DNA from: Flavobacterium aquicola
Lineage (GTDB): Bacteria > Bacteroidota > Bacteroidia > Flavobacteriales > Flavobacteriaceae
Direction of reading: 5' to 3'
Assembly (NCBI RefSeq): GCF_003385115.1
Contig: NZ_QUNI01000002.1
Span: forward strand, 248,001-312,000
Length of the DNA stretch: 64,000 bases
How positions within the stretch are numbered: the first letter of the stretch is position 1; every line of letters starts with the position of its first letter. Below the pieces are notes generated by a model, which searched no databases, was not told where the DNA came from, and saw nothing but the letters and a program-made list of their open reading frames with translations. Below are positions 1-9,567 of the stretch, piece by piece. The position numbers were made by a program, and so were the translations under genes.

Positions 1-255
1 GAAGCAGATGGTTCTGCACATTCGAAATCCGAATTAGTTTCAGCAGACAATCATTCGCACACTGCGGGAAGTGATTTGTGTTCGCCGTTTTGTATCTGCA
101 GCTGCTGCGGTTCACAAATGACTGATTATTCACATTTTTCGGTGATTGATTTTCCTATCGTTTTTAAAGTGATAAAAAAACAATTGCCTACTTACAAATC
201 CATTCTTACTTCCAATTTCTACGGAAGTATCTGGCAGCCACCTCAATTAGTATAA
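1..255 (+). CDS. C-terminal part of a small Cys-rich protein (DUF6660-like)
   Basis: An open frame enters from the left edge and stops at TAA 253-255, giving 84 residues. Seen: a Ser/His-rich start, then a cluster of cysteines (CSPFCICSCC) around residues 32-41, then a short hydrophobic and basic tail ending WQPPQLV. The Cys cluster, and the position just before a CzcA-type pump gene, fit the small DUF6660 family that often sits next to metal-efflux genes in Bacteroidota. A metal-binding or sensing role is only inference. The start lies outside the window. Confidence 0.6.
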   Translation, partial: EADGSAHSKSELVSADNHSHTAGSDLCSPFCICSCCGSQMTDYSHFSVIDFPIVFKVIKKQLPTYKSILTSNFYGSIWQPPQLV

Positions 256-489
256 TGACGCCCGAGTAATTTCGGGTTAGAAAGCTGTGCTTAGCTGTTA
301 ACAAATTCAGCCACAAATTACACTAATAAACACCAATTACAGTCCTTTTTAATTATACAAATAATTAAAAATCCTGAATTCGTGCAATTTGATTACAATT
401 GATTTGAATTAGTGATATTGGTGAATTCGTGGCTAACAAATAGAGGCAAATGTACTATCTGCCTATTTCAAATTCATTATACATTTCAA

Positions 490-3400
490 ATGTTAGACAA
501 GATTATACAATTCAGTATAAAGAACAAGTTTGTTATACTGCTTTTTACCCTTGTGCTTCTGGCCTGGGGCAGTTATTCCGTCAAGCAGTTACCGCTTGAT
601 GCCTTACCTGATATCACCAATAATCAGGTGCAGATTATTACCACCGCTCCCACTCTTGCGAGTCAGGAAGTGGAGCAATTAATTACGTATCCGTTGGAAC
701 AGGCTGTGAAAACCATTCCGAAAGTAATAGAACTGCGAAGCATTTCGCGTTTTGGCCTTTCGGTTGTAACAGTTGTTTTCAAAGAGGATGCGGACATTTA
801 TTGGGCTCGGGAGCAGATTTTTCAAAGAATTAAAGCAGCTGAGGAAAACATCCCAAAATATGCCGGTTCTCCGGAATTAGCACCAATATCCACAGGACTT
901 GGCGAGATATTTCAATATGATGTTTATGCCAAAAAAGGTTACGAAGACAAATACGATGCCGTAAAACTGCGAACCATTCAGGACTGGATTATCATTCCGC
1001 AGTTACAGGGAGTTGAAGGCGTTGCCGATGTAGGAAGCTGGGGAGGAAAACTAAAACAATACGAAATCGCAGTTGATCCAAATACGCTGAACAGTCAGGG
1101 AGTAACCATCACGGAGATTTTTGATGCTTTAGAAAAAAATAATCAAAATACGGGCGGTGCTTATATCGAAAAAGACGAATATGCCTATTTCATCCGTGGA
1201 GTCGGAATGGCTTCAGGAATCAACGATTTACAGAATGTAGTTATCAAAAACCGAAACGGTGCGCCTGTTTTGGTTCGTGATGTGGCGACTGTACGCGAAG
1301 GAATTGCACTGCGTTATGGAGCATCAACCAAAGACGGAAAAGGAGAAATTGTCTGCGGATTGGTTTTAATGCTAAAGGGTGAAAACTCCAGCGCTGTTGT
1401 CGAAAGAGTAAAAGAAAGAATGGAGCAGATCAACAAATCCTTACCCGAGGGAGTTGTTGCCGAACCATTCATTGACAGAGGAAAACTGGTCAATAACGCC
1501 ATAGGAACAGTGACCAAAAACCTGGTGGAAGGAGCTTTAATTGTAATCTTCGTTCTGATACTATTTCTTGGAAACCTTCGTGCCGGATTAATCGTTGCTT
1601 CGGTAATTCCGCTATCGATGCTTTTTGCGGTGATACTGATGAATTATTTTGGCGTAAGCGGGAATCTGATGAGTTTGGGAGCAATTGATTTCGGAATCAT
1701 AGTCGATGGTGCTGTAATTATTGTGGAAGCCACAATGCACCATTTGGCAAAAATCAAGAGGAAGCAGGAACTGACGCAGGAAGAAATGGACAGCGAAGTC
1801 TATTTATCTGCTTCCAAAATCAGGAACAGTGCTGCCTTTGGAGAAATCATCATTCTGATTGTGTATCTGCCGATTTTGGCATTGGTAGGAACAGAAGGGA
1901 AAATGTTCCAGCCAATGGCGATGACTGTTGGGTTTGCCGTTATTGGCGCTTTTGTTTTGTCATTGACGTATGTGCCAATGATGACTTCTTTGTTTTTATC
2001 CAAAAAAACAGAACACAAACCCAATTTCAGCGACCGAATGATGGCGTGGTTTGAAAGTAAATATACTCCGATTCTGAACAAAGCATTGGGAATGAAAAAA
2101 ACGGTTCTTTTTACTTCAATAGGTCTGTTTGCTGTCGCCTTATTTACTTTCCAAAATATGGGAGGCGAATTTATACCAACGATTGAAGAAGGTGACCTCG
2201 CTTTTGAAACAAGAATAATGACTGGAAGTTCGCTAACTTCAATGATAAAAACGACGACCGAATGCGAGAAAATATTAAAGGCAAAGTTCCCTGAAATAAA
2301 AACCATTGTAACGAAAATTGGAAGCGGTGAAATCCCAACCGACCCTATGCCTATTGAAAATGGTGATATTATTATTGTTCTAAAAGACAAAAGCGAATGG
2401 GACAATTATGACAACTGGGAAGAAATTGGAGAGGCAATGAAAAAGGAAATCCAGGATAATTTACCTTATGTAAATATTGAAGTGTCCCAGCCTATTCAGA
2501 TGCGCTTCAATGAACTGATGACAGGAAGCCGAAGTGATATCGCCATCAAAATCTTTGGAGACGATCTGGAAGTTTTAGATACCAAAGCCAAAGAATTAAT
2601 TTCGAAAATTAAAAAAATTGAAGGTATTGGTGATTTAAAAGCGGATAAAGTAACGGGCTTACCACAAATAACCGTCAAATACAATTACAATAAAATCGCT
2701 TTATACGGACTGAACATCAGCGATATCAATCAGATTATCCGTTCGTCATTTGCAGGAGAAAGTGCCGGAAAAATATATGAAGAAAGCAAGCGTTTTGACA
2801 TTGTTGTTCGATTGAACCAAGACAATCGTGCAGACATTTCAGACGTTAGCAATTTGTTTATTCCGTTGCCAAACGGTCAGCAGATTCCGCTTTCGCAGGT
2901 AGCAACCATCAGTTACGAGCAGGGTCCTGTTCAGGTCGCCCGTGAAGATGGTAAACGACGAATAACTGTTGGTCTAAACGTCCGCGGACGTGATATCAAA
3001 AGCGTGGTTGAAGAAATTCAAGAGAAACTGCAGACGAACTTTAAGCTACCTGCGGGCTATTATGTGACATATGGCGGGCAGTTTGAAAACCTGATAGAAG
3101 CCAATAAAAGGCTATCTGTAGCTCTTCCTATTGCACTGGGACTGATTATGGTTTTACTGTATTTCACCTTCAACAGCATCAAGCAGTCTTTATTGATTTT
3201 TACTGCCATTCCGCTATCGGCGATTGGAGGAGTATTTGCGCTTTGGTTAAGAGGAATGCCGTTCAGTATTTCAGCAGGAATTGGTTTTATTGCGTTGTTT
3301 GGTATCGCCGTTTTAAATGGAATTGTTCTTATATCTTATTTCAACCAATTGAAAACAGAAGGCATTACTGATCCTCTTCAAAGAGTTTTAATCGGAACCA

Positions 3401-4809
3401 AAACGAGATTGCGCCCTGTTTTAATGACGGCTGCAGTAGCTTCTTTAGGATTTATGCCAATGGCCTTATCCAACAGTGGCGGTGCCGAAGTACAAAAACC
3501 TCTGGCAACAGTTGTTATCGGTGGATTGATTTCAGCAACAATACTGACACTGATTGTACTGCCAATACTTTATTTGTTATTCGAACGTGGAATTAAAAGA
3601 AAAAACACAATGAATACTTCAATAACTACAATAATCGTTTTGCTGATCAGCACTTTTTCTTTTGCTCAAAATACCCAAACGGTAACTTTGGAACAAGCTG
3701 TTTCCTTGGCAAAAAGCAATAATGCCACATTGAAAATAGCCGATAAGGAAATCGAAAAGCAAAACACTTTGAAGAAAACTGCTTTTCAGCCCGATCCTTT
3801 GGAGATTCAATATCAAGGCGGGCAGATCAACAGCGCTGATTACGATCATAATGTTTCGGTACAGCAATATTTCCCTATTGGAAAAATAACGAAAGCCAAC
3901 CGACAATTACAGGAAGAACTCGCAAAACTGGCAGAGAAAAACAAAGCCATCTCTGAATATGAGATTGAAAAAGCAGTGACTTTAGCCTATTATCAATATG
4001 TATACGGCGTTGAACTGCAAAAACTCAACAACGAACTGAATTCAATTTATACCAAATTCCTTAAAAATGCGGAACTGCGTTTCAAAACCGGTGAAAGCGG
4101 AAATATTGAAGTCATCAGTGCCAAAGCCAAAGTAAAAGAAATCGAAACCATCAAAGCACAGATTGAATACGATTTAGTTATTTACCAAAAACAGCTGCAG
4201 TTTTTTGTGCAGAGTGATAATGTTGTCATTCCTAACACGGCTTCTTCTTTGCAATACAAAACAGAAGCAAAAACAGAAGCTTCTGTGGCAGAAAATCTGG
4301 TAAGCGATTATTATTCACAGCAGATGCTGGTCAGTCAAAAAGAAACCGATGTGTTTAAAGCACAGCGAATGCCTAAATTAGGATTGGGTTATTTTGCCCA
4401 AACGATCGATACTCAATCTTTGTTTCAGGGATTTACGGCAGGTTTGCAGATTCCGCTGTTTGGTGGTGTAAATTCGGCTAGAGCTAAAGCATCTGAAATC
4501 AGTGTTTCGCAGTCGCAGATGCTGTTGGACAGAAATAAATTAGCCTTAAAACTGAAAAAAGAAGAACTGCAGAATGAATTTGACAAACAGCAAAAAGCAC
4601 TGCAGTATTATCAAAAAGAAGGATTGGAATACGCGGATCAGATTATCAATACGGCGCAGAAAAGCTACGCCAATGGTGATATGAGTTATTGGTCGTACAT
4701 CAGTTTTCTGAATCAGGCGATTGATATTAAAAAGCAAAATGCCGAAGCGGTTCATTTGTACAACCAAAGTGCTATCGAACTGCAGTTTCCATCCATTTCA
4801 AACAATTAA
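490..4809 (+). CDS. CzcA-type heavy-metal RND permease fused to a TolC-like outer-membrane factor
   Basis: 1439 residues from ATG 490. The frame is open from 412, but MLDKIIQFSIKNK is the usual RND start. Residues 1-1040 are a complete HME-RND permease. TM4 carries DFGIIVDGAVIIVE with D400, D406 and E413, the three acidic residues of CzcA-type pumps for divalent ions (Co/Zn/Cd/Ni) and not the Met-rich pattern of CusA. At residue 1041 an internal Met starts a hydrophobic, signal-like stretch ending FSFAQ (about 1041-1060), followed by a TolC-family outer-membrane-factor domain to the end. Proton-driven export across both membranes is expected, with the adaptor encoded 10 bp downstream. Such fusions of about 1440 residues are known in Bacteroidota. 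How the TolC part reaches the outer membrane is not evident from sequence; proteolytic release or internal initiation at 3610 are options. Confidence 0.9.
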   Translation: MLDKIIQFSIKNKFVILLFTLVLLAWGSYSVKQLPLDALPDITNNQVQIITTAPTLASQEVEQLITYPLEQAVKTIPKVIELRSISRFGLSVVTVVFKEDADIYWAREQIFQRIKAAEENIPKYAGSPELAPISTGLGEIFQYDVYAKKGYEDKYDAVKLRTIQDWIIIPQLQGVEGVADVGSWGGKLKQYEIAVDPNTLNSQGVTITEIFDALEKNNQNTGGAYIEKDEYAYFIRGVGMASGINDLQNVVIKNRNGAPVLVRDVATVREGIALRYGASTKDGKGEIVCGLVLMLKGENSSAVVERVKERMEQINKSLPEGVVAEPFIDRGKLVNNAIGTVTKNLVEGALIVIFVLILFLGNLRAGLIVASVIPLSMLFAVILMNYFGVSGNLMSLGAIDFGIIVDGAVIIVEATMHHLAKIKRKQELTQEEMDSEVYLSASKIRNSAAFGEIIILIVYLPILALVGTEGKMFQPMAMTVGFAVIGAFVLSLTYVPMMTSLFLSKKTEHKPNFSDRMMAWFESKYTPILNKALGMKKTVLFTSIGLFAVALFTFQNMGGEFIPTIEEGDLAFETRIMTGSSLTSMIKTTTECEKILKAKFPEIKTIVTKIGSGEIPTDPMPIENGDIIIVLKDKSEWDNYDNWEEIGEAMKKEIQDNLPYVNIEVSQPIQMRFNELMTGSRSDIAIKIFGDDLEVLDTKAKELISKIKKIEGIGDLKADKVTGLPQITVKYNYNKIALYGLNISDINQIIRSSFAGESAGKIYEESKRFDIVVRLNQDNRADISDVSNLFIPLPNGQQIPLSQVATISYEQGPVQVAREDGKRRITVGLNVRGRDIKSVVEEIQEKLQTNFKLPAGYYVTYGGQFENLIEANKRLSVALPIALGLIMVLLYFTFNSIKQSLLIFTAIPLSAIGGVFALWLRGMPFSISAGIGFIALFGIAVLNGIVLISYFNQLKTEGITDPLQRVLIGTKTRLRPVLMTAAVASLGFMPMALSNSGGAEVQKPLATVVIGGLISATILTLIVLPILYLLFERGIKRKNTMNTSITTIIVLLISTFSFAQNTQTVTLEQAVSLAKSNNATLKIADKEIEKQNTLKKTAFQPDPLEIQYQGGQINSADYDHNVSVQQYFPIGKITKANRQLQEELAKLAEKNKAISEYEIEKAVTLAYYQYVYGVELQKLNNELNSIYTKFLKNAELRFKTGESGNIEVISAKAKVKEIETIKAQIEYDLVIYQKQLQFFVQSDNVVIPNTASSLQYKTEAKTEASVAENLVSDYYSQQMLVSQKETDVFKAQRMPKLGLGYFAQTIDTQSLFQGFTAGLQIPLFGGVNSARAKASEISVSQSQMLLDRNKLALKLKKEELQNEFDKQQKALQYYQKEGLEYADQIINTAQKSYANGDMSYWSYISFLNQAIDIKKQNAEAVHLYNQSAIELQFPSISNN

Positions 4810-4819
4810 TATATTCATT

Positions 4820-6022
4820 ATGAAAAATATAATAATCAATAAAATACTCCTGCTTTCTATTTCCTTTTTTCTGCTGGTTTCCTGCAGTCAAAAGAAAACC
4901 GAAGAGGAACATGAAGAAGAACAATCAGAAACCGAAGTAGCTTTAACCGAAAAACAAGTCCAGACCATCGGCATTGAAACCGGAAGCATTGAAATGAAAA
5001 ACCTCAATACCATCATCAAAGCAAACGGCTATACGGCTGTACCGCCACAAAACCGTGCAGATGTTTCTACACTGATTGGCGGTGTGGTAAAAGATATTTT
5101 TGTGTTGGAAGGAACCTATGTTACCAAAGGCAAAACACTGGCAACTCTTCAAAATCTGGAAGTCTCCGGAATGCAGGAAGAATATCAGTCGGCCGTGGCG
5201 AACATTGAATATCTAGAGCAGGAATTCAAACGTCAAAAGACTTTGAGTGAAGAAAATGTCAATCCGAGAAAAACGTTTCAGGAAGTAAAATCAAAACTGG
5301 CTTCAGAAAGAGCTAAAGCACAGTCTGCCAAAAACAAACTACAGGCATTGCATGTGAATCCAAACGGCAGTACGTCGTTGGTTCCGATTGTAGCTCCAAT
5401 CAGCGGTTACGTTGGTAAAATCAGTATCACTAAAGGCGCTTTTGCAGATACAGGAATTACGCTTTTTGAAGTAGTCGACAACAGCCAGATGCACCTTGAC
5501 CTGAATGTGTTTGAAAAGGATTTGGGCAAAATCTCCATCGGTCAGGAAGTCGATTTTATATTGACCAATCAATCGAATAAATCCATCAAAGGAAAAATAT
5601 TTGGCATCAATAAATCATTTTCCAATGAAAGCAAGACAGTTGATGTACACGCTAAAATCAACCCCGGCAATACCAAAGATTTGATTCCCGGGATGTATGT
5701 TGCAGCGAATATCAATATTTCGAACCAAACCGTTCCTGCACTGCCAAAAGATGCTGTTGTAAAAAACGGAGATAAGTATTTTATCTACATTCAGGAAGAC
5801 AAGCACGAAGAAGTTTCCAAAAAAGAAGAAAGCCACAAAGAAGGAGAAGAAGCGCATAAAGAAATTCATTTCAAAGCAATTGAAATTGCCATAGGCACAA
5901 CCGATTTAGGTTACACCGAAGTGAAACTGATTGAAGAAATTCCATCGGATGCTAAAATCGTAGTGAAAGGCGCTTATTATTTATTGGCACAATCAAAAGG
6001 CGGAGGCGAACACGAACATTAA
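4820..6022 (+). CDS. CzcB/CusB-like periplasmic adaptor lipoprotein of the metal RND pump
   Basis: 400 residues from ATG 4820, 10 bp after the permease stop. The open frame extends upstream to 4721 but overlaps the fusion gene, and the signal peptide supports 4820. Seen: a lipoprotein signal peptide with box LLVSC (Cys near 19), an acidic Glu-rich linker, a biotinyl-lipoyl hybrid motif (GGVVKDIFVLEGTYVTKG), a coiled-coil hairpin, then beta-barrel and membrane-proximal domains. A His/Glu/Lys-rich insert near residues 330-350 and a His-rich C-terminus (GGGEHEH) are plausible metal ligands. Family role: membrane fusion protein linking the permease and the outer-membrane factor. Co-transcription with the fusion gene is inferred from spacing. 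Confidence 0.88.
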   Translation: MKNIIINKILLLSISFFLLVSCSQKKTEEEHEEEQSETEVALTEKQVQTIGIETGSIEMKNLNTIIKANGYTAVPPQNRADVSTLIGGVVKDIFVLEGTYVTKGKTLATLQNLEVSGMQEEYQSAVANIEYLEQEFKRQKTLSEENVNPRKTFQEVKSKLASERAKAQSAKNKLQALHVNPNGSTSLVPIVAPISGYVGKISITKGAFADTGITLFEVVDNSQMHLDLNVFEKDLGKISIGQEVDFILTNQSNKSIKGKIFGINKSFSNESKTVDVHAKINPGNTKDLIPGMYVAANINISNQTVPALPKDAVVKNGDKYFIYIQEDKHEEVSKKEESHKEGEEAHKEIHFKAIEIAIGTTDLGYTEVKLIEEIPSDAKIVVKGAYYLLAQSKGGGEHEH

Positions 6023-6059
6023 AGCCTGAAAAGATGCAACATAAACACAAATATGATGC

Positions 6060-6150
6060 TTAGGACATCTTCACTCGCTTTTTTATTCAAAACTTTGGTA
6101 TAATGCTGCGTCATACTCAAACTTTTATGCTCCTAGAAATCAAGCCTTAA
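6060..6150 (-). pseudogene. Remnant of a tyrosine recombinase C-terminus
   Basis: Reading the minus strand from about 6132 gives EHKSLSMTQHYTKVLNKKAS followed by EDV. This is the box around the catalytic tyrosine and closely matches QHYAKVLDRKVSEDM of the intact integrase at 9568-10812. An extra G just upstream shifts the expected MLGH motif out of frame, and nothing upstream continues the gene. It is a small scar of a lost integrase and marks earlier mobile-element activity here. Confidence 0.7.
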
Positions 6151-6466
6151 ATCATTTTTTTTTGTTTTTCTTAATAATAAAACTGTTCAAGTATACGGAT
6201 TTAAAATTCCAATCAAATCCAAAATGCAGTTATCCTTTAGAGATAAGTACATCAATGATTCTTGTTTTTATAATTCAAATATTCCCAAGTCAAAAATAGA
6301 TTATAATAAAAATCCGCTCAGTGTAATTCAAAAACGATTACATCCAGCGGGTTTTACTACAATTACAAATTATTTCCCTTTGTTTCTGGCTTTTGGAACA
6401 TCTGAAATATCATAAAGAAATAATTAGAAATCTACCAAACTTCTATTTTTAAATAACATTTTTGGA

Positions 6467-6670
6467 TCAAAACTGGGGAATTTCTACCAAAATATAAGTT
6501 TTAACTAGGATGGCCTTCCTTTTTAAGAGTCTGAACGTAAAACCAAGTTTAGATAAATCTACAATCGATACAAATGCATCTATAAAACGAACCTGATTAT
6601 CTGGAGAAATAGCTTCTTCTAAACTCGAAATACGCATTTGATGGCGGGAAATTCCTGTGATATGTTGCAT
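6467..6670 (-). pseudogene. N-terminal fragment of an IS1182-like transposase
   Basis: 67 codons beginning MQHITGISRHQMRISSLEEA, then ISPDNQVRFIDAFV and LSKLGF. This is the characteristic N-terminus of IS1182-family transposases (SRHQM...SLEDAI...DNPVRFIDAFV...LGF). After LGFTFRLLK the reading is scrambled and stops, while the family runs to about 450-550 residues. The catalytic DDE core is missing, so this is an inactive relic. No terminal inverted repeats were found. The surrounding 6023-6789 holds only this relic and the integrase scar. Confidence 0.65.
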
Positions 6671-6789
6671 TCTTAAAAATACGAAAATTCCTGTTTTGAC
6701 ACAACTTTTTTGTTATATTTGGTGATATACAAACGGAGGTTTTTTCACAGACTGACGCTAGCTACGATATTTACACAAACCTTAAAAAA

Positions 6790-7281
6790 ATGAATAATCA
6801 ATCAAAACTTGCAAATAGATTTCGCGAAGTAATTTTAAATGGAACTTGGATTGCAAATACAAATTTTAAAAATGAATTAAATAATTTGGACTGGAAAATT
6901 GCAGTTGAAAAATATCAAAATCTGAATTCAATCGCAATTCTTGCGCAACATATTCATTATTATATCGAAGGATTGAAAAATGTATTTCTAGGCGCGAATT
7001 TAGAAATAAGTGATAAGTACAGTTTTGACTTTCTTCAAATTAATTCACAAGAAGAATGGGGAAATTTTCTCGCTAAATTTTGGGCTGATTCAGAAGAATT
7101 TGCTGAATTAATTGAAAAGCTAACCGAAGAAAAACTCAATGAAAATTTTGTTAAAGAACAGTATGGAACTTATTTTAGAAATGTTGACGCAATGATTGAA
7201 CATAGTTATTATCATTTGGGACAAATTGTATTAATAAAAAAGATAAGCAGCAATCTTGCTGAAATCCCAAACCTAACTTGA
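6790..7281 (+). CDS. DinB-like four-helix-bundle protein
   Basis: 163 residues, mostly alpha-helical. Histidines lie at positions expected for the DinB/YfiT-type metal triad: AQHIHYYIEGL around residue 55, and IEHSYYHLGQIVLIKK near the C-terminus, the typical H..YHxGQi ending of the family. DinB-like proteins are metal-binding bundles, some of them thiol-dependent transferases. No substrate can be read from the sequence. The gene is 7 bp upstream of the AraC regulator on the same strand, so the two may be co-transcribed. ATG 6790 follows an A-rich leader. Confidence 0.75.
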   Translation: MNNQSKLANRFREVILNGTWIANTNFKNELNNLDWKIAVEKYQNLNSIAILAQHIHYYIEGLKNVFLGANLEISDKYSFDFLQINSQEEWGNFLAKFWADSEEFAELIEKLTEEKLNENFVKEQYGTYFRNVDAMIEHSYYHLGQIVLIKKISSNLAEIPNLT

Positions 7282-7288
7282 CAAAACA

Positions 7289-8149
7289 TTGAAAACAAAA
7301 TCCAACATTCCAATAAATTATCAAGGAAGTGAAGCTATTGGAGGTATTTATATTGTACATCTATCAATGACTGACATTAACCATATTGAAATTGACAATA
7401 TGGGAGTTCACAGAGATAATTATTATGCGTTTTTTGTACTTACAAAAGGCAGCATCAAAATGGAATGCGACACAGTGGAAATTGAGTTTGATGCCGTAAG
7501 TATTGGTTTTGTAAGACCCTTTCAAGTACATTCTATTAAGCAAATATCTGACGATACAGAAGGTTATTTTATCAGCATTGCACCTTTCCTTATTCCAAAT
7601 GTCTGCTCAGATTTATTCCAAAATTTAGAAATTAAAGAGCAAAACAGAAAAATTGACAAAGCATTAATAGAAGATTTACAAAGTAATATTTCTTTGCTGC
7701 ATAATACTTTTAACAAAAAACAACCGAACAAAGCTCAAATTATTAATGGTCTTTTCAATGCTTTGATTTACAATTTTGCTAATTTGTTTCAATCAAATAT
7801 ACCACCGATAAATTTACCAAAAAATCAATCAAGATTGATTTCTGCCAATTTCAAAAAACTAATTAATCAAAATAATTTTTCAGAAAATCCAGCTTTTTTT
7901 GCAAAGAAATTAAATATTAGTACCTCTCATCTAAACGACTGTGTAAATTCAATAACAGGAAAATCTGTTACATACTGGCTGCAAAACGCTATGATTTTAG
8001 AAGCTCAAAGACAGCTTTATTACACGGAAAATGATGTAAAAGAAATTGCATACCATTTAGGATTTGAAGACCATTCCTATTTTTCGAGATTATTTAAAAA
8101 ACTAACTAACGAAACCCCGCTTACGTTTCGGAAGAAATTCCGTGAATAG
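7289..8149 (+). CDS. AraC-family transcriptional regulator
   Basis: 286 residues if the TTG at 7289 is the start. The next in-frame ATG (7367) would remove 26 residues that look like normal AraC N-terminal sequence, so TTG is plausible. N-terminal half: cupin-like sensing domain (YAFFVLTKGSIKMECD, then VSIGFVRPFQVHSI). C-terminal about 100 residues: two helix-turn-helix motifs typical of AraC/XylS (KLNISTSHLNDCVNSITGKS and IAYHLGFEDHSYFSRLFKKL). It precedes a flavoreductase by about 80 bp on the same strand and may control it; that link is inference. The effector is unknown. Confidence 0.85.
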   Translation: MKTKSNIPINYQGSEAIGGIYIVHLSMTDINHIEIDNMGVHRDNYYAFFVLTKGSIKMECDTVEIEFDAVSIGFVRPFQVHSIKQISDDTEGYFISIAPFLIPNVCSDLFQNLEIKEQNRKIDKALIEDLQSNISLLHNTFNKKQPNKAQIINGLFNALIYNFANLFQSNIPPINLPKNQSRLISANFKKLINQNNFSENPAFFAKKLNISTSHLNDCVNSITGKSVTYWLQNAMILEAQRQLYYTENDVKEIAYHLGFEDHSYFSRLFKKLTNETPLTFRKKFRE

Positions 8150-8229
8150 TCCTATCATTCCCTTTTCATGTTCAACTATCAATGTGTGCTATTGCATCAA
8201 TTTTGTAAAAAATTAAATGCAGAAAGATT

Positions 8230-8970
8230 ATGCCATCAGTACCAAAATTTATAGGCGACTTTATGGAACTTGCCTTTATTGAGAAAACGTTTAGCAGTAA
8301 AATTTGTAAAGCAACGGTTGTTTCAACAAAAATGACAAGCCGAAGTATAAAAACTATTATGTTTAAGAGTGTTTTTCCACAAGTAAATTTCAAAATCGGA
8401 CAAGCAATAATTATCAGAATAGATGACACGAAATATCGAAATTATACGCCAAGCAAATGGAATAGTGAGTTAGGCACATTTGAAGTGGTTTTTCATATCC
8501 ATAACAATGGACCAGGCAGTAAATTTATCGAAAATTTGAAACCTAACGACCAGCTAACGGTTGGCCTGCCAAGAGGATTTAATATTTATAACCAAAAAGC
8601 CAAATACCATTTCTTTTTTGGTGATGAAACCTGCCTGAGTGTTTTCAAAAGTTTGAAAGACGAAATAAATAAGGACGACAATAATTATTTAGGTATTTTA
8701 GAACTTGACGAAACTGCCATGAAAGTTCCCAACGAGATTGGTGTTGTTGTAGATATTGTAGCCAAATCGCCGAACAAAGCAGAATTTGCTATTGAAGCGC
8801 TGCATAAAATGGAAACCAAGTGCTGGGACTTGTGGAAGGATGGATATTTTTATTTGATGGGCAATGCAAAATCAATTCAGAATTTTCGAAAAGCATTAAA
8901 AGAAAAAGGTATACAAAGCAGAAATATTTACACAAAGCCTTATTGGGCAGACGGTAAAATTGGAATTTAA
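8230..8970 (+). CDS. Siderophore-interacting-type FAD-binding oxidoreductase
   Basis: 246 residues. The N-terminal FAD-binding barrel shows the RNYTPS flavin motif (R..Y[TS].S of the ferredoxin-reductase superfamily) and GPGSKFIENLKPNDQLTVGLPRG, typical of siderophore-interacting proteins. The C-terminal half is the NAD(P)H-binding part (HFFFGDETCLSVFKSL and a final WADGKIGI, the usual YW..G end). The expected role is cytosolic reduction of ferric siderophore or another one-electron acceptor with NAD(P)H. The neighbouring AraC gene is a common partner of such reductases in Bacteroidota. ATG 8230 gives a normal N-terminus; an internal Met at 8263 is an alternative. Confidence 0.78.
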   Translation: MPSVPKFIGDFMELAFIEKTFSSKICKATVVSTKMTSRSIKTIMFKSVFPQVNFKIGQAIIIRIDDTKYRNYTPSKWNSELGTFEVVFHIHNNGPGSKFIENLKPNDQLTVGLPRGFNIYNQKAKYHFFFGDETCLSVFKSLKDEINKDDNNYLGILELDETAMKVPNEIGVVVDIVAKSPNKAEFAIEALHKMETKCWDLWKDGYFYLMGNAKSIQNFRKALKEKGIQSRNIYTKPYWADGKIGI

Positions 8971-9105
8971 CATACCCGAAAAATAATAGCAGAATTAAAA
9001 CTGACGGGTAATAAAATTGCGTTTCATTATTATGCTTTCATTCCTACGCCATTAATCAAACAAAACCTGAACTGAAACTTGCATTAAAAAAGTCTATTTC
9101 ATGTT

Positions 9106-9357
9106 CTATTTTTGCGACTTAATCTCGTTTAGTATACGTTCAACTTCTACCCGTTGGCGTTCTGCTTTTTCACCAAATGCCTTTTGTCTTCTTTTATGAA
9201 TAATTTGATTCTCATGGAGTTCTTTTTCTATTCGAATAAGTTCTTTTTCTAAAGCTAATGTTTCACTGTGGTTATAAACCAAGAGAGCTAATAACGATGT
9301 AATACTGAAAAAATAAAAACGATATTCTGGCAATAAGTATTTTATTTTTGACAGCAT
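9106..9357 (-). CDS. Small membrane protein with a charged coiled-coil tail
   Basis: 83 residues, not recognised. Seen: a basic start (MLSKIKYLLPEYR), one hydrophobic segment around residues 14-28, then a long Glu/Lys/Arg-rich helix from about 33 to the end with coiled-coil character. It could be a one-pass protein with a cytoplasmic or periplasmic helix. It stands alone between the flavoreductase and the integrase, and could be cargo of element A. The composition looks coding, but without homologues it remains a hypothetical gene. Confidence 0.45.
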   Translation of the reverse strand: MLSKIKYLLPEYRFYFFSITSLLALLVYNHSETLALEKELIRIEKELHENQIIHKRRQKAFGEKAERQRVEVERILNEIKSQK

Positions 9358-9567
9358 AATATATTGTTTTAAATATTCTTTTGAAGTAAAAAAAGTGTAA
9401 AGTAAATTTACTGCAAATTGATAAAAAATAGAATACTTCTTATGATCTGAATTTTTAACTAAAGAACTTCACAAAAATAATTTAAGTCCTACAAATTTAA
9501 TAATTTTATAAAAGGATCAGACCATAAAACCCAAACCTTAACAATCCTGCTTAATGACAATAAAAAG

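Noticed and set aside
6224..6415. 63-codon plus-strand open frame
   Set aside because: It lies among transposase and integrase debris and shows no domain or conserved-looking composition.
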